Assembly: GCA_963281155.1 (NCBI GenBank)
Contig: CAUJLY010000006.1
Span: 4,278,001 to 4,342,000 of the forward strand
Source of the DNA: Rhabditophanes sp. KR3021
Lineage: Eukaryota; Nematoda; Chromadorea; Rhabditida; Alloionematidae
Direction: 5' to 3'
Length of the DNA stretch: 64,000 nt
The notes beneath the pieces were generated by a model. It did not search any database, was not told the origin of the DNA, and saw only the letters and a program-made list of their open reading frames with translations. Below, piece after piece: positions 13,772 through 27,530 of this stretch (the stretch's first letter is position 1; the number at the start of each line of letters is the position of its first letter). The translations under genes and the position numbers were made by a program.

Positions 13772-16700
13772 ATGAAGATTTGCGTTAAACTGATAAAATT
13801 TATTTTATCCTTTCATATCCTAATTTTACCTGTATTGGCAAACCATTTCATTCGCCAATCCTCTTCCATTACTCTAAGCTCCAAAGTAAACAATTTAATT
13901 ATTGATGACGCAAACTCGAAAATATACGTAGGAGCGGTAAATGATATATTTGTTTTGAATGCAACAAACTTAGCCATTTTGCAAAAAGTATCTACAGGCC
14001 CTGTTTTTGACTCTCCACTATGCAGTTATGACTTGACTTCATGTGTTGACAAAAATTCACCTTCTATCAAAACAGACAATATCAACAAAATTTTGCAACT
14101 TACACCATCAGGAGATGTTTTGGCATGTGGTTCTACAAGGCAAGGTGTTTGTAACTTATACAATACACTTGATATCGCAAATATCGTATCAAACGGAACG
14201 GTTCCAGTAGCCGCAAATTCACCATCATCATCAACTGTTTCGTTGATTGACAACAAAACAGGCAAACTATATGTTGCCACAACTTTTTCCTCCGATTCTC
14301 CTTATCGCGACAATCATCCGGCTGTTGCTACCAGAGAATCATCAACCTATTATCCTATTAATTTCGGATCTATAGAAGGAGAAGCGGCTGTTCAGATTAG
14401 AGCCGAACATAGATCTCGTTTCGTTGTTGATTATGTTGATGTCTTCAAATACGAGCATTACGTATTTTGGGCAGCTGTTCAAAATAGAAATGTTCACCAA
14501 AAGGGTGGTATTTTGAGTGCTTTGATAACAAATCCATTGGTTACCAAATTGATTCGCGTATGTGCCGATGATGAAAGGTTAGTTACAATGGATGAAACTT
14601 AATTACATCAATTTAAATATATCCATTAGATATATCTTTTACTCAATCTAACTTTACTATAGCTTTAATTGATATCTGTTAAGCTATTATCGGGTAATTA
14701 TGTAATTGAGATTAGGGAAAAGATCTTGTTCTCAAAGTAACAATTAATTACCATAGCATGGTTACATTAATGTACCAAAAAGACTTTATATTTATAAAAT
14801 AAATCTTATAATTGTTAGCTTGTTTTAAAGATTACTTATTATCAGTTTATAAACTCATTTAATTACACAACTCCATTGCAGGTATATATCATACTCTGAA
14901 CTCGAAATTCAATGCAGAGGTCAAGATAACACCAATTACAACATCTTAAAATCAATTAACCGTATCAATGACAGCTTGGTTGGAGCCTTCACTGATTCAG
15001 AAGGCAAAAATTCTGCCATTTGTGTATTTTCAATGAAAAGGATTCAGTCAACATTTTGGTACAATATTGACAGATGTCGAGATGGAATTGGCAAGTATGG
15101 AATGCCTCATATTGGAAGGGACTCGAAATGTTACAAGGCAAGTTTGGTGTTAAAAATTATTAGTTGTTTTGAACACTTGTAAAGAAGTGTCAGAAGTGTG
15201 TATAGATAGATGTCCATGTGTTAGGAACATGTATAGACAATATTATGTCACACTTTTCATTAGTAGTCACTTTTGCTTGGACATCTTTTGATTCTTCTTT
15301 ATTTATTCATTACATATACAACCACTTCTTGACAGCTACCACAATAAACTTTAATGGCAAAAGGCATGAGAGTGTTACAAAACAAAAAGCTTCGCCTATT
15401 CAGCATTGAAAGGTTTAAGCGAATTTTTATTGCTCCTTATTATATTAATGAGTTCGCAGTGTTCCCAAAGATAATTTATGGCCAGATAGAATTATATATA
15501 TCGTTGACACTAAAAATTGCATTTACCATATGGAAGTCAAGAGATTTAATTATACTTATTGGCAGAATACACATTGAGTGGTTGTAAGGAAAGTAAGGCA
15601 TTAAAAAAGGTTCTCACAAAGATAGTCAAATTATATGAGGGTATCCATATTGGTTTAATGATATACACATTAATTGACAACAAAAAACAAAAAATACACG
15701 GTGCGCTTCCTCTTTAATGGTCGGTAAATGACAAAACGATCGGGATGTAGGTTGTTTTAGCTTTAAAAGTCAACAAGCGATTAGTATATGATTGGTATAC
15801 GATTAGTGTATGACATCTTCCATCAAAAAGGAAAACTATTTAATTATCAAACAAATTGAGAAAATAACTTGATGAGCTTATCTGGCAATTAAAATTTAAT
15901 ATCTAACTTTTCTGTTTGTAGAGACCGAACTTGCAATTAGATCAGGATACGTGCTTTATTGGAGTTGGTGGGAAAATTGAATCTGAACAATATGCCTCTG
16001 TTGTCTATGATAACAGAGTAGTTTCCTCGATTTCTGGAAAACGTATCAACAACAAGGTTATTGTTGTGGCTGGAACGGAAGCAGGGGATGTTTTACAGGT
16101 ATGAATATGAATAACATGTTGCATTATTAAATTACAATTTAGTTTACATTGGCAAGTTCTTTGACAAACGGAGAAAGCCACATTACGAACAAACCGTATA
16201 CAATGACCAAGTATGCTGAATTTAATAGTGGTGTCGGGTCAATTACATTCATCAAATTTCTTAACACAAACGAATATGTTTTGTCAGGTTCAAAACAGGT
16301 AAATATTTGAATTTAAAATTTAGTTAAACGTATAAACAATGCAAAATGACAGTTTGCACACCTAGTATTGCCATTCACACCACCATGATTTGTGAGGAAA
16401 TTTGATTGTTTGGCGATTGTTCGAGTCTTTTTTGTATTTATTATTAAACATTTAACCTAACCATGTTTTGTTTATTAGTTTAGATTGCATCGTTTGCATA
16501 TATATTGAGGCTTAGTGAGCTAGGCATAGAAAGTAGTTAATTTAGGGATAATTTATTCTGTACACTCACAAACAAAGACCAAGAAAAGTGACCTCTCTAT
16601 TTTAATTTCCGGTTTTGGTGTGATTCCGAATAGTAATCAAGGTTGTTTTATTTATTTATAAGAGGAAGAATTAAATTTATTTTCATGTAAATGAGTTCAT

Positions 16701-19700
16701 TATTAAGAAACCAATTTATTTATTTACGAACTAGATAACATTTATAATTAAAATGGTACCGTTTCCTCGTAGTCGGAAGCTTTGTTTGATAAGAAGTAAT
16801 ATCTGATCTTAACGTATTAACAAAATAACGTAATTTATTGGACTTAAGCAACGCAACAGGACTTGGTGACCTGTGCTTAAATGGTGGTATGGCACCGCAT
16901 GCCAACAAAAGTTATCAGTTTTTAGTATCTGATAGTAGCGTTTCATTAGACACAAACATTGAGATATCTTTATTATGAGACACAAACATTACCATATCTT
17001 TTTTATGAGACGGTGAATGTCAAAGAAAAAGATGACAGATCAAATAAACTAAATCAGCCACAATTAATTTATTATGATTATAAACATTTCAGTTAACAAT
17101 TTTTCGTCTATCATCTTGCAATCGGTATACTGATTGTGATAGTTGCGCGGCAGCTAATGATCCTCTTTGCGGATGGTGTTTATTAGAAGGGAAGTGCAGT
17201 CAAGCTGATGAATGCAGAAAAAGTGAACCAACTGCTTATATCACCGACAAATGCCCAAAGATAGGTGAAGGAAAAGTTGCCATACCAATGAATATTTCGT
17301 TAGATGAAATTAGAAAAATCAAAGATGACACTGTATTCTTACCAATTGAAAATCTCCCTCAGCCAGAGGATTTCAAATACGAATGTTATTTCGGTACCTA
17401 CAGGTCAAGAGGTTTTACATGGTCTGTTAATGGAATAACATGTGAAATGCCAGAAAAGTTTCCAAAAATTGGAAAAGAAAATGATTTCTTAGATTTGCCG
17501 ATTTCTTTACATGCCGTTTTTGATGTCAAAGCCCCATCAACAAAAAGAATATCAAATAGTAATTCAATTGCAACTTTTGATTTTACCTTCTACACCTGCA
17601 AAACAAACAAGATGTAAGTAAATAAAGTAGTTGTTTTTTATAAATATTATTTGTTTAGGTGTTCAACTTGCTCAACATCTAAATGGGATTGCAAATGGTG
17701 CAGTGGCAGAAATGCATGTCTGTCAACTAAACCAAATAACAGCAGTTCATGTATTCAGTTAATCACAAACCCGGCTTCCTGTATGCAAATTGACTCTTCA
17801 GCAATTTCGGAAATTTTAATCCCTGATAGATCAAATTACACGGTTCAATTTCCAGTCATCAATTGGAGCGCACCAAAAAGTGATGGAAGCGAATATTTTT
17901 GTAAAGTATTGCTCCAAACAACAGCTATAACTAAGGCGTCTATCAAGAATCAAAGAGTTACATGTGACTCGATTGAATACTCATTTGATGATAACACTAA
18001 AATTAAGAAGATTGGATTAGAATTAATGAGAAATTCTGTTGTTATAGACAAGACAAACATTTCGGTCTATAAATGTTCTGAAATGGCTTCAGATTGCAGT
18101 CAATGTATGGCTCTTGACCCCAAATTTTCCTGTACTTGGTGCAGTGGCAAATGTGGTCATGTTGATCAGTGTTCTAGCAATACAAACTTTTCTGGAATGA
18201 AAGCAGATAACCTGTGCATAAACCCAATTATCTCAAACTTTGAACCTAAAAGTGGACCAATGGAAGGTGGTACAATTGTATCAATCTATGGAACAGATTT
18301 AGGATCGAAAATAGATGATGTCAAAGACAGAGTATATATCGGCGGTTACAAATGTAGAGTAATTGATTTTGAAGTATCAAAGAAAATAGTTTGCATCACT
18401 GAAAAAGGTTCTGGTTATGGACCTGTTAAAATTACGATTGGTTCAAGCGCCAGGAGAACAGTTGATTCGGTGGATAGTTTTGAATATCTTGAAATTTTCA
18501 CCTCATCAGTCTATCCAAATTTCGGGCCAATCTCTGGTGGAACATCTTTATCAGTTTACGGGTCGAATTTGAATATTGGATCTAATATTTCAATCCATCT
18601 TGACAATTTTCCTTGTGTCATTGATATTGATAGAAACTCATCTGAGATAATCTCCTGCAAGACATCAGAATCAAATAGATCATACACAGTATCTGCCATT
18701 CGACTCCAAATTGACAATGCAGTGAAGGTTATTAATTCGGGCTATGAATATCGTCCAAACCCAGCAATTAGCAAAATCTTTCCTACTATGTCATTTAAAA
18801 GCGGGGGTGTTCGTGTAAATGTAGAAGGATCAAATTTCGATGCCTTGTTAACGGCTCAAATGTATTTGCTAAGTTCAGATGATGCAACTGTTGCGGAGAT
18901 TGTATCCGGATTAGGAGTTTGTGAGATTCATAACTCGACTCTCATGTCTTGTCAGAGTCCAAAGGTATTATCCGATCAGGCATCATATTATGCCGGATTC
19001 TTTATGGATAATGTTAAAGAAGTTAGAAACCTTGGAAGGGACTTTATGTTTAAAATTGTACCAGATCCCGAAATTGACACTTTTAAAGAAATTAAATTAC
19101 AGCCCGCAGATCAAACTTTAATGATTTTAACAGGAAATTACTTGTCTGCTGCAGCATCTGTGTCTGATTATGAAGTTTTCATTGGAACAGATGTTTGTGC
19201 TGTTGTTTTATTAGACTTTTCCCAATTGCTGTGCAGAATTCCAGAGGTCCAACCATTAGCTACAAATGAAATCGGCATATCAACGTATAATAATTATCCA
19301 TTAGTCGTTGTTAAAATTGGCAATCTTAGATATGAAGTGGGATCAATTGAATTTGAAGCAACATTTGGGGGCAATTTTGGAGTTTTACGAATGCCTGTCA
19401 TTAGGGTGTTCTTATTATTCATAATTTTGGTTTTTATAATTTTGTTGATAACTTTTTTTATTATCACAATGTGGAAAAAACGTAGTGGTGAAAGAGAAAG
19501 GGACTATAAGAGAATCCAACAACAGATGGAACAAATGGAATCTAATGTCAGAAATGAATGTAAAATTGCCTTTGCCGAACTCCAAACTGACATGACCGAT
19601 TTGACATTAACCATAGAAGATATTGGCATTCCATATAAAAAAATGAATGAGTTTTTGAAGAACTTGTTATTCCAAGACGCAACAATGGACTATTCTTTTT

Positions 19701-21514
19701 ATTTTGGATATCCTAATAGTACAGGAGGTAGCATTTATGTTTCTCAACTTCCAGTTACTCAATTTGAATCTCTCGTATTTAATAGGCAGTTTATCTTTTT
19801 GATAGTACATATGCTTGAAAGCAATCCATCCATTTCATCAAATGAACGATCAGCTGTTTCTTCCGCCATCTTTTCCTGTATTTCAAGAAACATGGAATAT
19901 TGTACTGAAGTAGTTTTTACTTTATTGGAAAAACACATAGAAAATTCGTACAACAACAAGACGGACCATTTACTTTTTAGAAAGAGTGAAAGCGTAGTTG
20001 AGAAGTTGTTTTCTTATTGGTTATCAATTTGTATGTTCCCTGAGATTTCAAGCGACCAAAATGGTATTGCAAAATCATTTTATCTTTTGTACAGAGCATT
20101 GAAATATCAAATCGAGAAGGGACCCATTGATGCTGTCACAGGAAATTCCAGGTATTCTCTGAATGAACAAAAACTTTTGAGAGAACATGTAGATGGACAA
20201 GCTATAACTTTGATTATTATTCCGTTTGAGAATTTCGATCAGTTTCCGATTCAACTACGTGTTTTAGTTTGTGATACAATTACTCAAGTCAAAGAAAAGT
20301 TGCTAGATTTACTTTATAAGAATCAAGGATATCACAACAGGATCACTGTGGAGCAATTTGATTTGGTATGGAACAATAAACGCGAAATTATTATCTTAAC
20401 CGATGATGAAAAGCCGTCTGAAAGAGGAGAAAAGAAATTGAATACTATTGGATCTTACAATATTCCCCAAAGTACTACTATTACAATGGAATATTCTACT
20501 CACTCGGTTTCTCATCCACCCAACAATTTTACATACAGAAGTGGATCTAGTGACACAACTTGTTCTGCCTGGAGTTCAACTCACTTGTTAAATAATAGTT
20601 CAAACATGTCTGTTTCACCACCACCAATTGGTAATATTCCAGATCGACAATACAGTCACTTAAAAGTTATGTCTAACAATCAGAATAAGTCTAATACATT
20701 AGATGGAAAACGTTCATTCAATAGTTCGCAATTAAAGTCATCCAAAAAAGTGAAGGCGAATGAAATGAATTTGGGTTTCACCACATTAAGTCCTGACTTC
20801 CATTCATCTTCCAACATTCCCGAAGTTTATTTGACAAGATTGTTGACCTGTAAAGGAAGTATTCAAAAGTTTGTTGAGTCATTCTTTGAAAATATTTTAT
20901 TGGTCCCACGTAAAGATGAATTTAATGAGTCTTTTGTGACAATGAAGTATGTTTGCGACTTTTTTGATTATCAAGCCCAAAGACTTGGTATCAATGATGA
21001 TCAAATAGTTTTTACTTGGAAGAAAAATGCGATTGTTTTGCGATTGTGGATGAATTTCATTAATAATCCAGACTTTATCTTTGATCTTAAGCGTCAAAAC
21101 CACCTTAATCAGTCTTTAACAGTTATTGGGCAAACATTAATGGACTGCTTTTCTGCAACTCCATATTCATTTAGTAAAGAATCTCCATCTTCGAAGTTAT
21201 TGTTTGCTAAAGAAATCAATCGGTATCGTCCATCTGCAATGAGAATGTTTGATGTAATCAAAGCTGAAGCACCAATTACGGACAAAAAGTTCTACACGCA
21301 CATCAATCTTGTATCGCAAACAATGAACGAAAGTCTCAATCGTACACACTCTTTATCTGAACTTCTTAATTGGGCAAAAGGAAATGCCTTACCTTTAGTT
21401 GAAATTCTAAATTCGGATGAAATTTCTCTAAGACATAGATTAGGAGAAAAACTCCAGCAAATAGTGCAATCTTCAACAAACGAAAACGACCACATTTATG
21501 CTACCTTAAACTAA
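13772..21514 (+). CDS. plx-1: Plexin, class A-like semaphorin receptor
   Basis: Transmembrane semaphorin receptor controlling cell migration and axon guidance through a cytoplasmic Rap/Ras-GAP domain. Six exons: 13772-14577, 14882-15137, 15922-16098, 16143-16298, 17093-17613 and 17659-21514, giving 1923 residues. Order: signal peptide (1-23), Sema domain, PSI repeats (from about 471, 640 and 778; CxxC and CGWC/CKWC patterns), IPT repeats (from about 826), membrane segment (about 1222-1245), then a split GAP domain around a Rho-binding insert (about 1486-1583). GAP arginines are visible at R1413 (LLFRKSE) and R1767 (VLRLW); the residue after R1413 is Lys where most plexins have Arg. Intron 2 has a GC-AG border. 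Length fits C. elegans PLX-1 better than the shorter PLX-2, but I cannot prove the paralogue. Confidence 0.93.
15138..15921 (+). other. GC-AG intron in plexin
   Basis: The donor reads AAG|GCAAGT and the acceptor TTTGTAG|AGA. Phase 0 joining continues the Sema reading frame (CYK then RPNLQL). Using the nearby GT one codon later would shift the frame and soon stop, so the GC donor is the only in-frame choice seen. Confidence 0.75.
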
Positions 21515-22294
21515 AAAAGCCACAGCATCAAAGCAAATAAAACAAAGGTAAAAAACACAAATGGTAGCGTGTATTTTTGATCTCGGTTCACAAAATTTAT
21601 TATTACTATCTAATAATAATCAATCACAAATTAAATTATAATCTTAATACATATCACATCATCTTATATCTTGTTGAAGGATATCTCCTTATTTCCTTAT
21701 TTTTGTATTATAATTTTGCATATTCTAAATAAAATGTTTTTATATTTATCTGCTTTACTTTATTCAGCATAATTGAATTACACATAAGCACAATATTTAA
21801 TAGCACACTGAGATTATCCCAATTGGATAAATGGAGATATGTGAAAGGATCCTACATTTCTATTATTATCTCGGTTCACAAAGTTATTGATTCAAATTAA
21901 TAAGAATAGGTTCCCAAAGCATTATATCTAGGACAATATTGACAGTCAAGCTATTTATATCCAAAACAAATAAACATAATTTAAAAGAAATATTAATTAT
22001 GAACTACTACTAATTAAGAATATTAAATATAAGAACATCATTTATGCCAATAACATAGATCATTTTGAAACATTATTTACATATCATTCACACAAATTAC
22101 TCACACAATTTTCATAAAAATATGTATTATTGACATTTTACATAGAAATTGCTTCGTTTATAGATCTGTTTACTTCTATAATACACTCTTCTTTTATAAG
22201 TTATCAGCAAATATTTGCAATTTCATCATTTTTTGACTATAAAAGAAACATTTTTCTTGTAAAATTATCATTCTATATTTTAGACACATCCAAC
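21515..22294. other. Plexin 3' region and GST upstream region
   Basis: Non-coding. It holds two copies of the 15-mer ATCTCGGTTCACAAA (21580-21594 and 21868-21882), AATAAA-like signals after plexin near 21535 and 21727, and a TTTTAG acceptor ending at 22283 just before the GST start, a likely trans-splice site. Confidence 0.5.
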
Positions 22295-22924
22295 ATGCCA
22301 GTTATTCCACAATTTACTTTGCATTACTTTGACCTTATGGGTAAAGCGGAAACTATTCGCTTGATCTTTACTTATGCTGGCGTTAAGTTTACCGACAACA
22401 GAATTCAAAAGGAGGATTGGCCAAAAATCAAAGAAACTATGGCTTTCGGACAAATTCCAATGTTGGAGATGGATGGGAAAAAGTTGTATCAATCACGTGC
22501 CATTGAACGTTTTTTGGCTCGCATGTATGGTCTACTCGGAGACGATGATCTAGAGGCTGCTTATATTGACCAATTTATTGGGGGACTTGATGATGTAATT
22601 GCCACCTTTAGACCAGCATTTGGGGAAACCGATGAAGAAAAGAAAAAAATTGCTCTTGGAAAAGTTGTTCAAGAACATATTATCCCATGTTTGAAGAAAT
22701 ATAATGATTTTATTGCTGAAAACGGAACTGGACACCTTGTTGGAAAAAACGGAAAAGTTAATCTTGCTGATTTAGCACTTTTTCACATCCTTTGGTTTTT
22801 GACCAACAAAATTAATCCTCAACTCATTGATGGCCAGCCTGAATTGAAAAAATTCTTCACAGCTATGTCTGAAGATCCAAAGTTGAAGGGTTATCTTGCC
22901 ACCAGAAAAATTACTGAATTTTAA
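22295..22924 (+). CDS. Sigma-class glutathione S-transferase
   Basis: Cytosolic GST that conjugates glutathione to electrophiles; nematodes carry many sigma-class copies, related to prostaglandin D synthase. Single exon, 209 residues, the normal family length. The N-terminal thioredoxin-like domain has the sigma motif YFDLMGKAE with catalytic Tyr11, the cis-Pro loop GQIPMLE and the glutathione-binding Q-S-R-A. The C-terminal helical domain follows and ends ATRKITEF. An upstream in-frame ATG at 22130 would add 55 hydrophobic residues not found in the family. I chose 22295 because it gives the standard start and lies 12 nt after a TTTTAG acceptor suited to trans-splicing. Confidence 0.92.
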   Translation: MPVIPQFTLHYFDLMGKAETIRLIFTYAGVKFTDNRIQKEDWPKIKETMAFGQIPMLEMDGKKLYQSRAIERFLARMYGLLGDDDLEAAYIDQFIGGLDDVIATFRPAFGETDEEKKKIALGKVVQEHIIPCLKKYNDFIAENGTGHLVGKNGKVNLADLALFHILWFLTNKINPQLIDGQPELKKFFTAMSEDPKLKGYLATRKITEF

Positions 22925-25421
22925 ATATATCCATCCACATACAATTGTTATGTATCAACCTGCATACATAAATAATTGATAATTATCTATTAACACATGT
23001 ATAGTTGTGCTTAAATAAAAGTGATTCAATTTACAAGTGTCAGTTTTGCTTGATGATATAGCTGTGCAGCACACTTGGGAAAAGTTATATTTTTTCAATA
23101 TGTACTTGCCGAATATTCTACAAATAATTATCTTAATAAGTTCGTTTCATATGTCTCTAAAAAAATAAAATTATACTTGTTTCGAAAAGAGAAATTATTA
23201 CCTTAATGTAAAGATGACCACCATACCATAATAAGAAGCAATTTCAATATAACAAACTTCCATTTACTAATTTTAATTACATTAAAGTTTAACTTTATTT
23301 TTAAAAATACAAATCACACTTTTAATCAAGATAAGCATTCGTTTCACCTATCATTTAAAGGTAAAGGCAAGATGATCAAGAAAAAAGGTTATGTTCTCTA
23401 TTTATGATACAAAGTGTTGATAACAAAGCTGATTCTTATTTGCTAAATGTTTAATAAATTGGAACTAAATTCATTTGTGCTTAATATCACATTTTGTTCA
23501 TCATCAAAATTACTAATTAAATTTGATGGCGTTGGTATTCTTAAAAAAAGACTACCATACTTAATTCCAAATTCAGCATTTGTTGCATCTTCTACTTAAA
23601 TGATACTTTTTTGTTTTGGATGAAACTTTTTAGAGCAGAATATAAAAATATTAATTAATTTTTACCATTTCTTTAGTCAATAGTTATTCTTCCAATTGAC
23701 ATATGTATTCTTATAATGTTTTTATTTGGACTGTTTCTAAATATAACTTATTATAAATTCTTTGGTATTAATAATGAGCAAAAAACCTTTGAGCGATTTC
23801 ATTTTTTTCTTCCCCAATAATTAATGTGAATCTATTGAGGGAAGAACAATTTCATTTATTGCATATTTTATCACCAGAAACAAATACTGCCGCCGACTCT
23901 TTTCCTAGTTATTACATTTTAAAAACAAATCTTTTTTAAAAATTTAAAAATTGAATGTGATGGACTTATTCATTAATTGTGTAATAATGTCTGTGAAATG
24001 GTTATTAAACTTTCGCATTGAAAAAGTACGAAATGTAAAAAGCTTGTTACGTAAAGATATTGCATTCCTTTAACAATGTGAGGAATGGAATTTTGCAATT
24101 AGCAGCCCATAAAAATGATATATCAATTATTTTTCATCATAAAAATACTATACACACTTATTCACATGACAGAATAGTATGGAACCAATTTAGTATAAAT
24201 TTACGTGCAATGATATTTTAGGGACTTAAATAAAATTGTCCATTTATTAAACAACGCTCCTGTTATCTTATTTACAAGATACGTATAATGTATATTGTTT
24301 TGCTTTATTTACTTGTATCAATAGGTCTATCTTTCTTTTTATCTTGTCTTTACATGTATCCACAACAAAATTTGCCAATTTTAATAAAAAGTGAATATAG
24401 ATTATAGGATATTGTGTGGACAACGTATATAAAATACTGTGATACGCATCAAAAAAGATCTGGATAATAACATATAATCTAATTTAGCACATAAATGTAT
24501 TCACACACTATCATATGGAGCGGGGTAAATATTATTTATTACTCTTGTTTAACAACATTTAAACCCAGTCGCCAAATTGATCTCTGTCGAAACAAGCTCA
24601 TTTTTAGTCAATTCATAATGTTACAAATTCTCTATTAGATCATTTATATAATTTACAATAAATAGCACACACTTCTACAAATCATAACTTTTCCCTACTA
24701 TCATTAAAATCTTTTATTTACAGGTTTCCAAAATAATAATACTAGTAGGGGTCATCTTTACAACACACGAACCTAAAAATGAACATACATCTATTTACTG
24801 GTTAATACCTTTCTTGATTTAAATGACAAACCAACGAATAGATTCTGTTTATGCTTACTAATCTTAATGCATGAGAGTATATTATCAGTTTGTGTTTGTT
24901 TTTTAACAGCTAACTGTCTTCACTTTCAAACATAGCCAAAACATTTATATAGGGTAATGTTCAATGATATCTAATCATTGTCTAAATATAATGTATGGTC
25001 ATATTTGAATGTGCTTCCATTTTTTATACCTTTGTAAAAAGATCCCTTTATTGTCAAATTGCAAAGGAACTTTTCCGTTGTTCTTTAAAAATTATATCAT
25101 TGGCAAAAAACAAAATGTTACATTTGTTTCCTTATTCATTCCGTTTTATTGTTATCATTATTATTATTTTATATTGTCATAAACACACGGACACTGGAAG
25201 TCATGCTAATTATGTATTAATTTTCGAATAACCTATCTCTTTATCAGCATATTTATATACATGTTATGATGCTTCTTCTTTTAATGTCATACGTTTAAAG
25301 AGTATTAGTAGTAGCTACTACTTTGTTAATAGAATAAGGCAATCATTTTCTTCGTTCATTTCAAATGTATATGTTAATTCTTTTTAATTTATTGAAGCTT
25401 TCAGATTATTAGTGATTAAAA
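22925..25421. other. Intergenic region, no gene seen
   Basis: About 2.5 kb of AT-rich DNA. A polyadenylation-type AATAAA follows the GST near 23014. A 78-codon ORF near 25 kb has no splice or homology support and is not called. At the right end, CTTTCAG at 25397-25403 is the probable trans-splice acceptor of the next gene. Confidence 0.5.
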
Positions 25422-26400
25422 ATGGATAAAAAGTATGTTGATCATAAAGGCTTTCGTTTAGCTGCTCCTTACTGGCCTCATGCTGTATTTGTATTCGGAA
25501 TGATTGAATTTATGTTAACGGCAGCTATCATGGCTATATGTAAGGTTTAAATTCGTTCGTGCGTATATTATTAATTTCGATGTAGGCTGGAAATTCTATT
25601 CATTAGCCTCCACGATGTTGCCATATATGTTTGAAATTTTCCGAGATACCGTCAAAAAACAGGAGGTAATAGGAATTGGGAATTATACATGGGACAATAG
25701 TATGGAAAAGGAATTTATAAATGTAGGTCTCAGAAGTTCAAATATTAATTCTGAAATTTAGTATGAAAACAAATTAATTCAAATTTACACAACTTCTGTC
25801 TTAATTATATTAATTACAATGGTTGTTGTAATTTCTCAATTTGTGAGACTCGAACATCCTCATAATGAAGACAAAACATATAGTTATTGCATGACACGAA
25901 GAAACGCCAATATTATTTTCGCCATCATCTTAGGCATCTTTATTTTAATTAATATGGGATTGATTACGCATCTTTGGCTGACCGGTAAACGGCCGTATGA
26001 TTTATTTAATGACAAATATGCGTCCGCCATCCACGAAGAGCACCACTGGGAGCCTATTGTTGAACGATTTGCCTGCGTAAATGATGAAGATAAGGAAGTG
26101 CACAAATCCGAGGTAGATTAAATATATTTTAGTTTGATAAATGAATTATGATTTTTAGAGATGTGATTTTATTGTGGGAAAAAGTATTATCTCCCAAAAA
26201 TGGTTAGACATGATGTTTTATTCCTATATACTTGTACATTTAATCGGGACTATCGCATTTGGATTTTTAAATCAAAGTATGTTTTTGACGTACATAGCCA
26301 ATAAAATAATAATCCTAATCGTCTTTTTCCAGATTGCGGGACATATAAAGCAATTGCTCAGGAAGAAGAGGAAAACGATACGAAATCTTTTTTGCCCTAA
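25422..26400 (+). CDS. Uncharacterised multi-pass membrane protein
   Basis: Family not recognised. Five exons fit one frame: 25422-25539, 25586-25722, 25762-26112, 26159-26276 and 26333-26400, giving 263 residues. About four or five hydrophobic segments are visible: PHAVFVFGMIEFML, then SVLIILITMVVVI, then IIFAIILGIFILIN and, in exon 4, YILVHLIGTIAFGF. Between them are short polar loops and an NYT glycosylation sequon. The tail is acidic (QEEEEND). Exon 3 could instead read through to a TAA at 26119, giving a shorter protein. I prefer splicing because the exon 4 frame adds another membrane segment and the exon 5 acceptor (TTTTTCCAG) is strong. The start follows a TTTCAG acceptor. Possibly nematode-specific. 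Confidence 0.6.
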
Positions 26401-27530
26401 CTTATTGTTTCAATGAACATATATATTAAATTTTCCTTTTAAATAATATATAAAGTATAAATGCTGCACCTTTTCAAACTAAAAGTATCATGCCCTTGCT
26501 GAAATAAAATCTGTATGTATAATTGTATATTTAAATATCTGAAAACTAATAAAATATGTATTTGGTTCCCTTTAATTGAAAAAGAAAAAATAATCAACCC
26601 AAATGAAAGTAATTTCCTTTTTTTTCAATTGGTTAAGCAATTTTTGGTTCAAATACGATTTACAGAAATAAATATTGTTGGGCAAACCTTTTGAAATTAA
26701 ATAAGAATAAGTATGTATATGAGTGTATTGTAGTTGGCCTTGTGTATAAATAAAAGTTATTTTCATTTTAATATAATACACTTTAACTAAGGCGATTCAT
26801 TCATACATGCATTTTATAGTTCTTTTGGCAGGGTCCAAAATTATTTAATATGCTTTTATTGAAAAAGCTATGGTGTTACTTATACTTCATTAGTTTCAAG
26901 CAAAGCTGTCTAAAGTGTCTAGTTAGCACATGCTTTGCATTTGGTATCTTTTAAAGGATTTGTCAAAAAGGGCAAAAATGATAATTTTTGACGCTTTTTG
27001 GTAAATGTTTTGTTTTTATTGTAAGTAAAGTGTTTCAATTCCCATTCTAGATATCCTTGTTTTTATGTTCTTCTATTCCCTTCACCCTCGTGTTGGCGTT
27101 CTTGATGAGTTATCTTATATCATCATACTTTAAATAGTTTTGGGTTAAAACTTTTACTATTGTTCCAATCTATCCAAATAGCCTATTACCAAAGGATATT
27201 TTATAAAGTATTAATAAAAATGCCCTCATAATTCATTTTTGAAACATATGCATTAGACTCATTATTCAAATTAAACGATAAAAAAGAAATATTCGTATAG
27301 CCCATCACTTGGATCTTTTTATAAAATGATGGGATATATTTAATATAATTCGCATCTAGTTATTATACATTTTACACAAAAATTTATTTTTATTTACTCT
27401 TTTAATTAGCATGGAAATAAATGTAGCTATTTTTGTTTATTTAAATCCTTTTAAAATGTTATTGTTTTGATCTTTCCAGAATTGTTGGTGGTTATTCCGA
27501 TATTTATTTAGTTTAAAAGAAATTTATATC
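26401..27530. other. Intergenic region, no gene seen
   Basis: AT-rich. AATAAAAT near 26548 may serve the membrane-protein gene. CTTTCCAG at 27473-27480 and TTTAG further on are candidate trans-splice acceptors for the arrestin gene. Confidence 0.5.

Noticed and set aside
22130..22294. In-frame N-terminal extension of the GST
   Set aside because: Adds hydrophobic residues not seen in sigma GSTs; a TTTTAG acceptor sits just before the internal ATG.
26634..26645. Sm-like AATTTTTGG outside the SL locus
   Set aside because: No leader, donor or stem upstream; AT-rich DNA gives such strings by chance.
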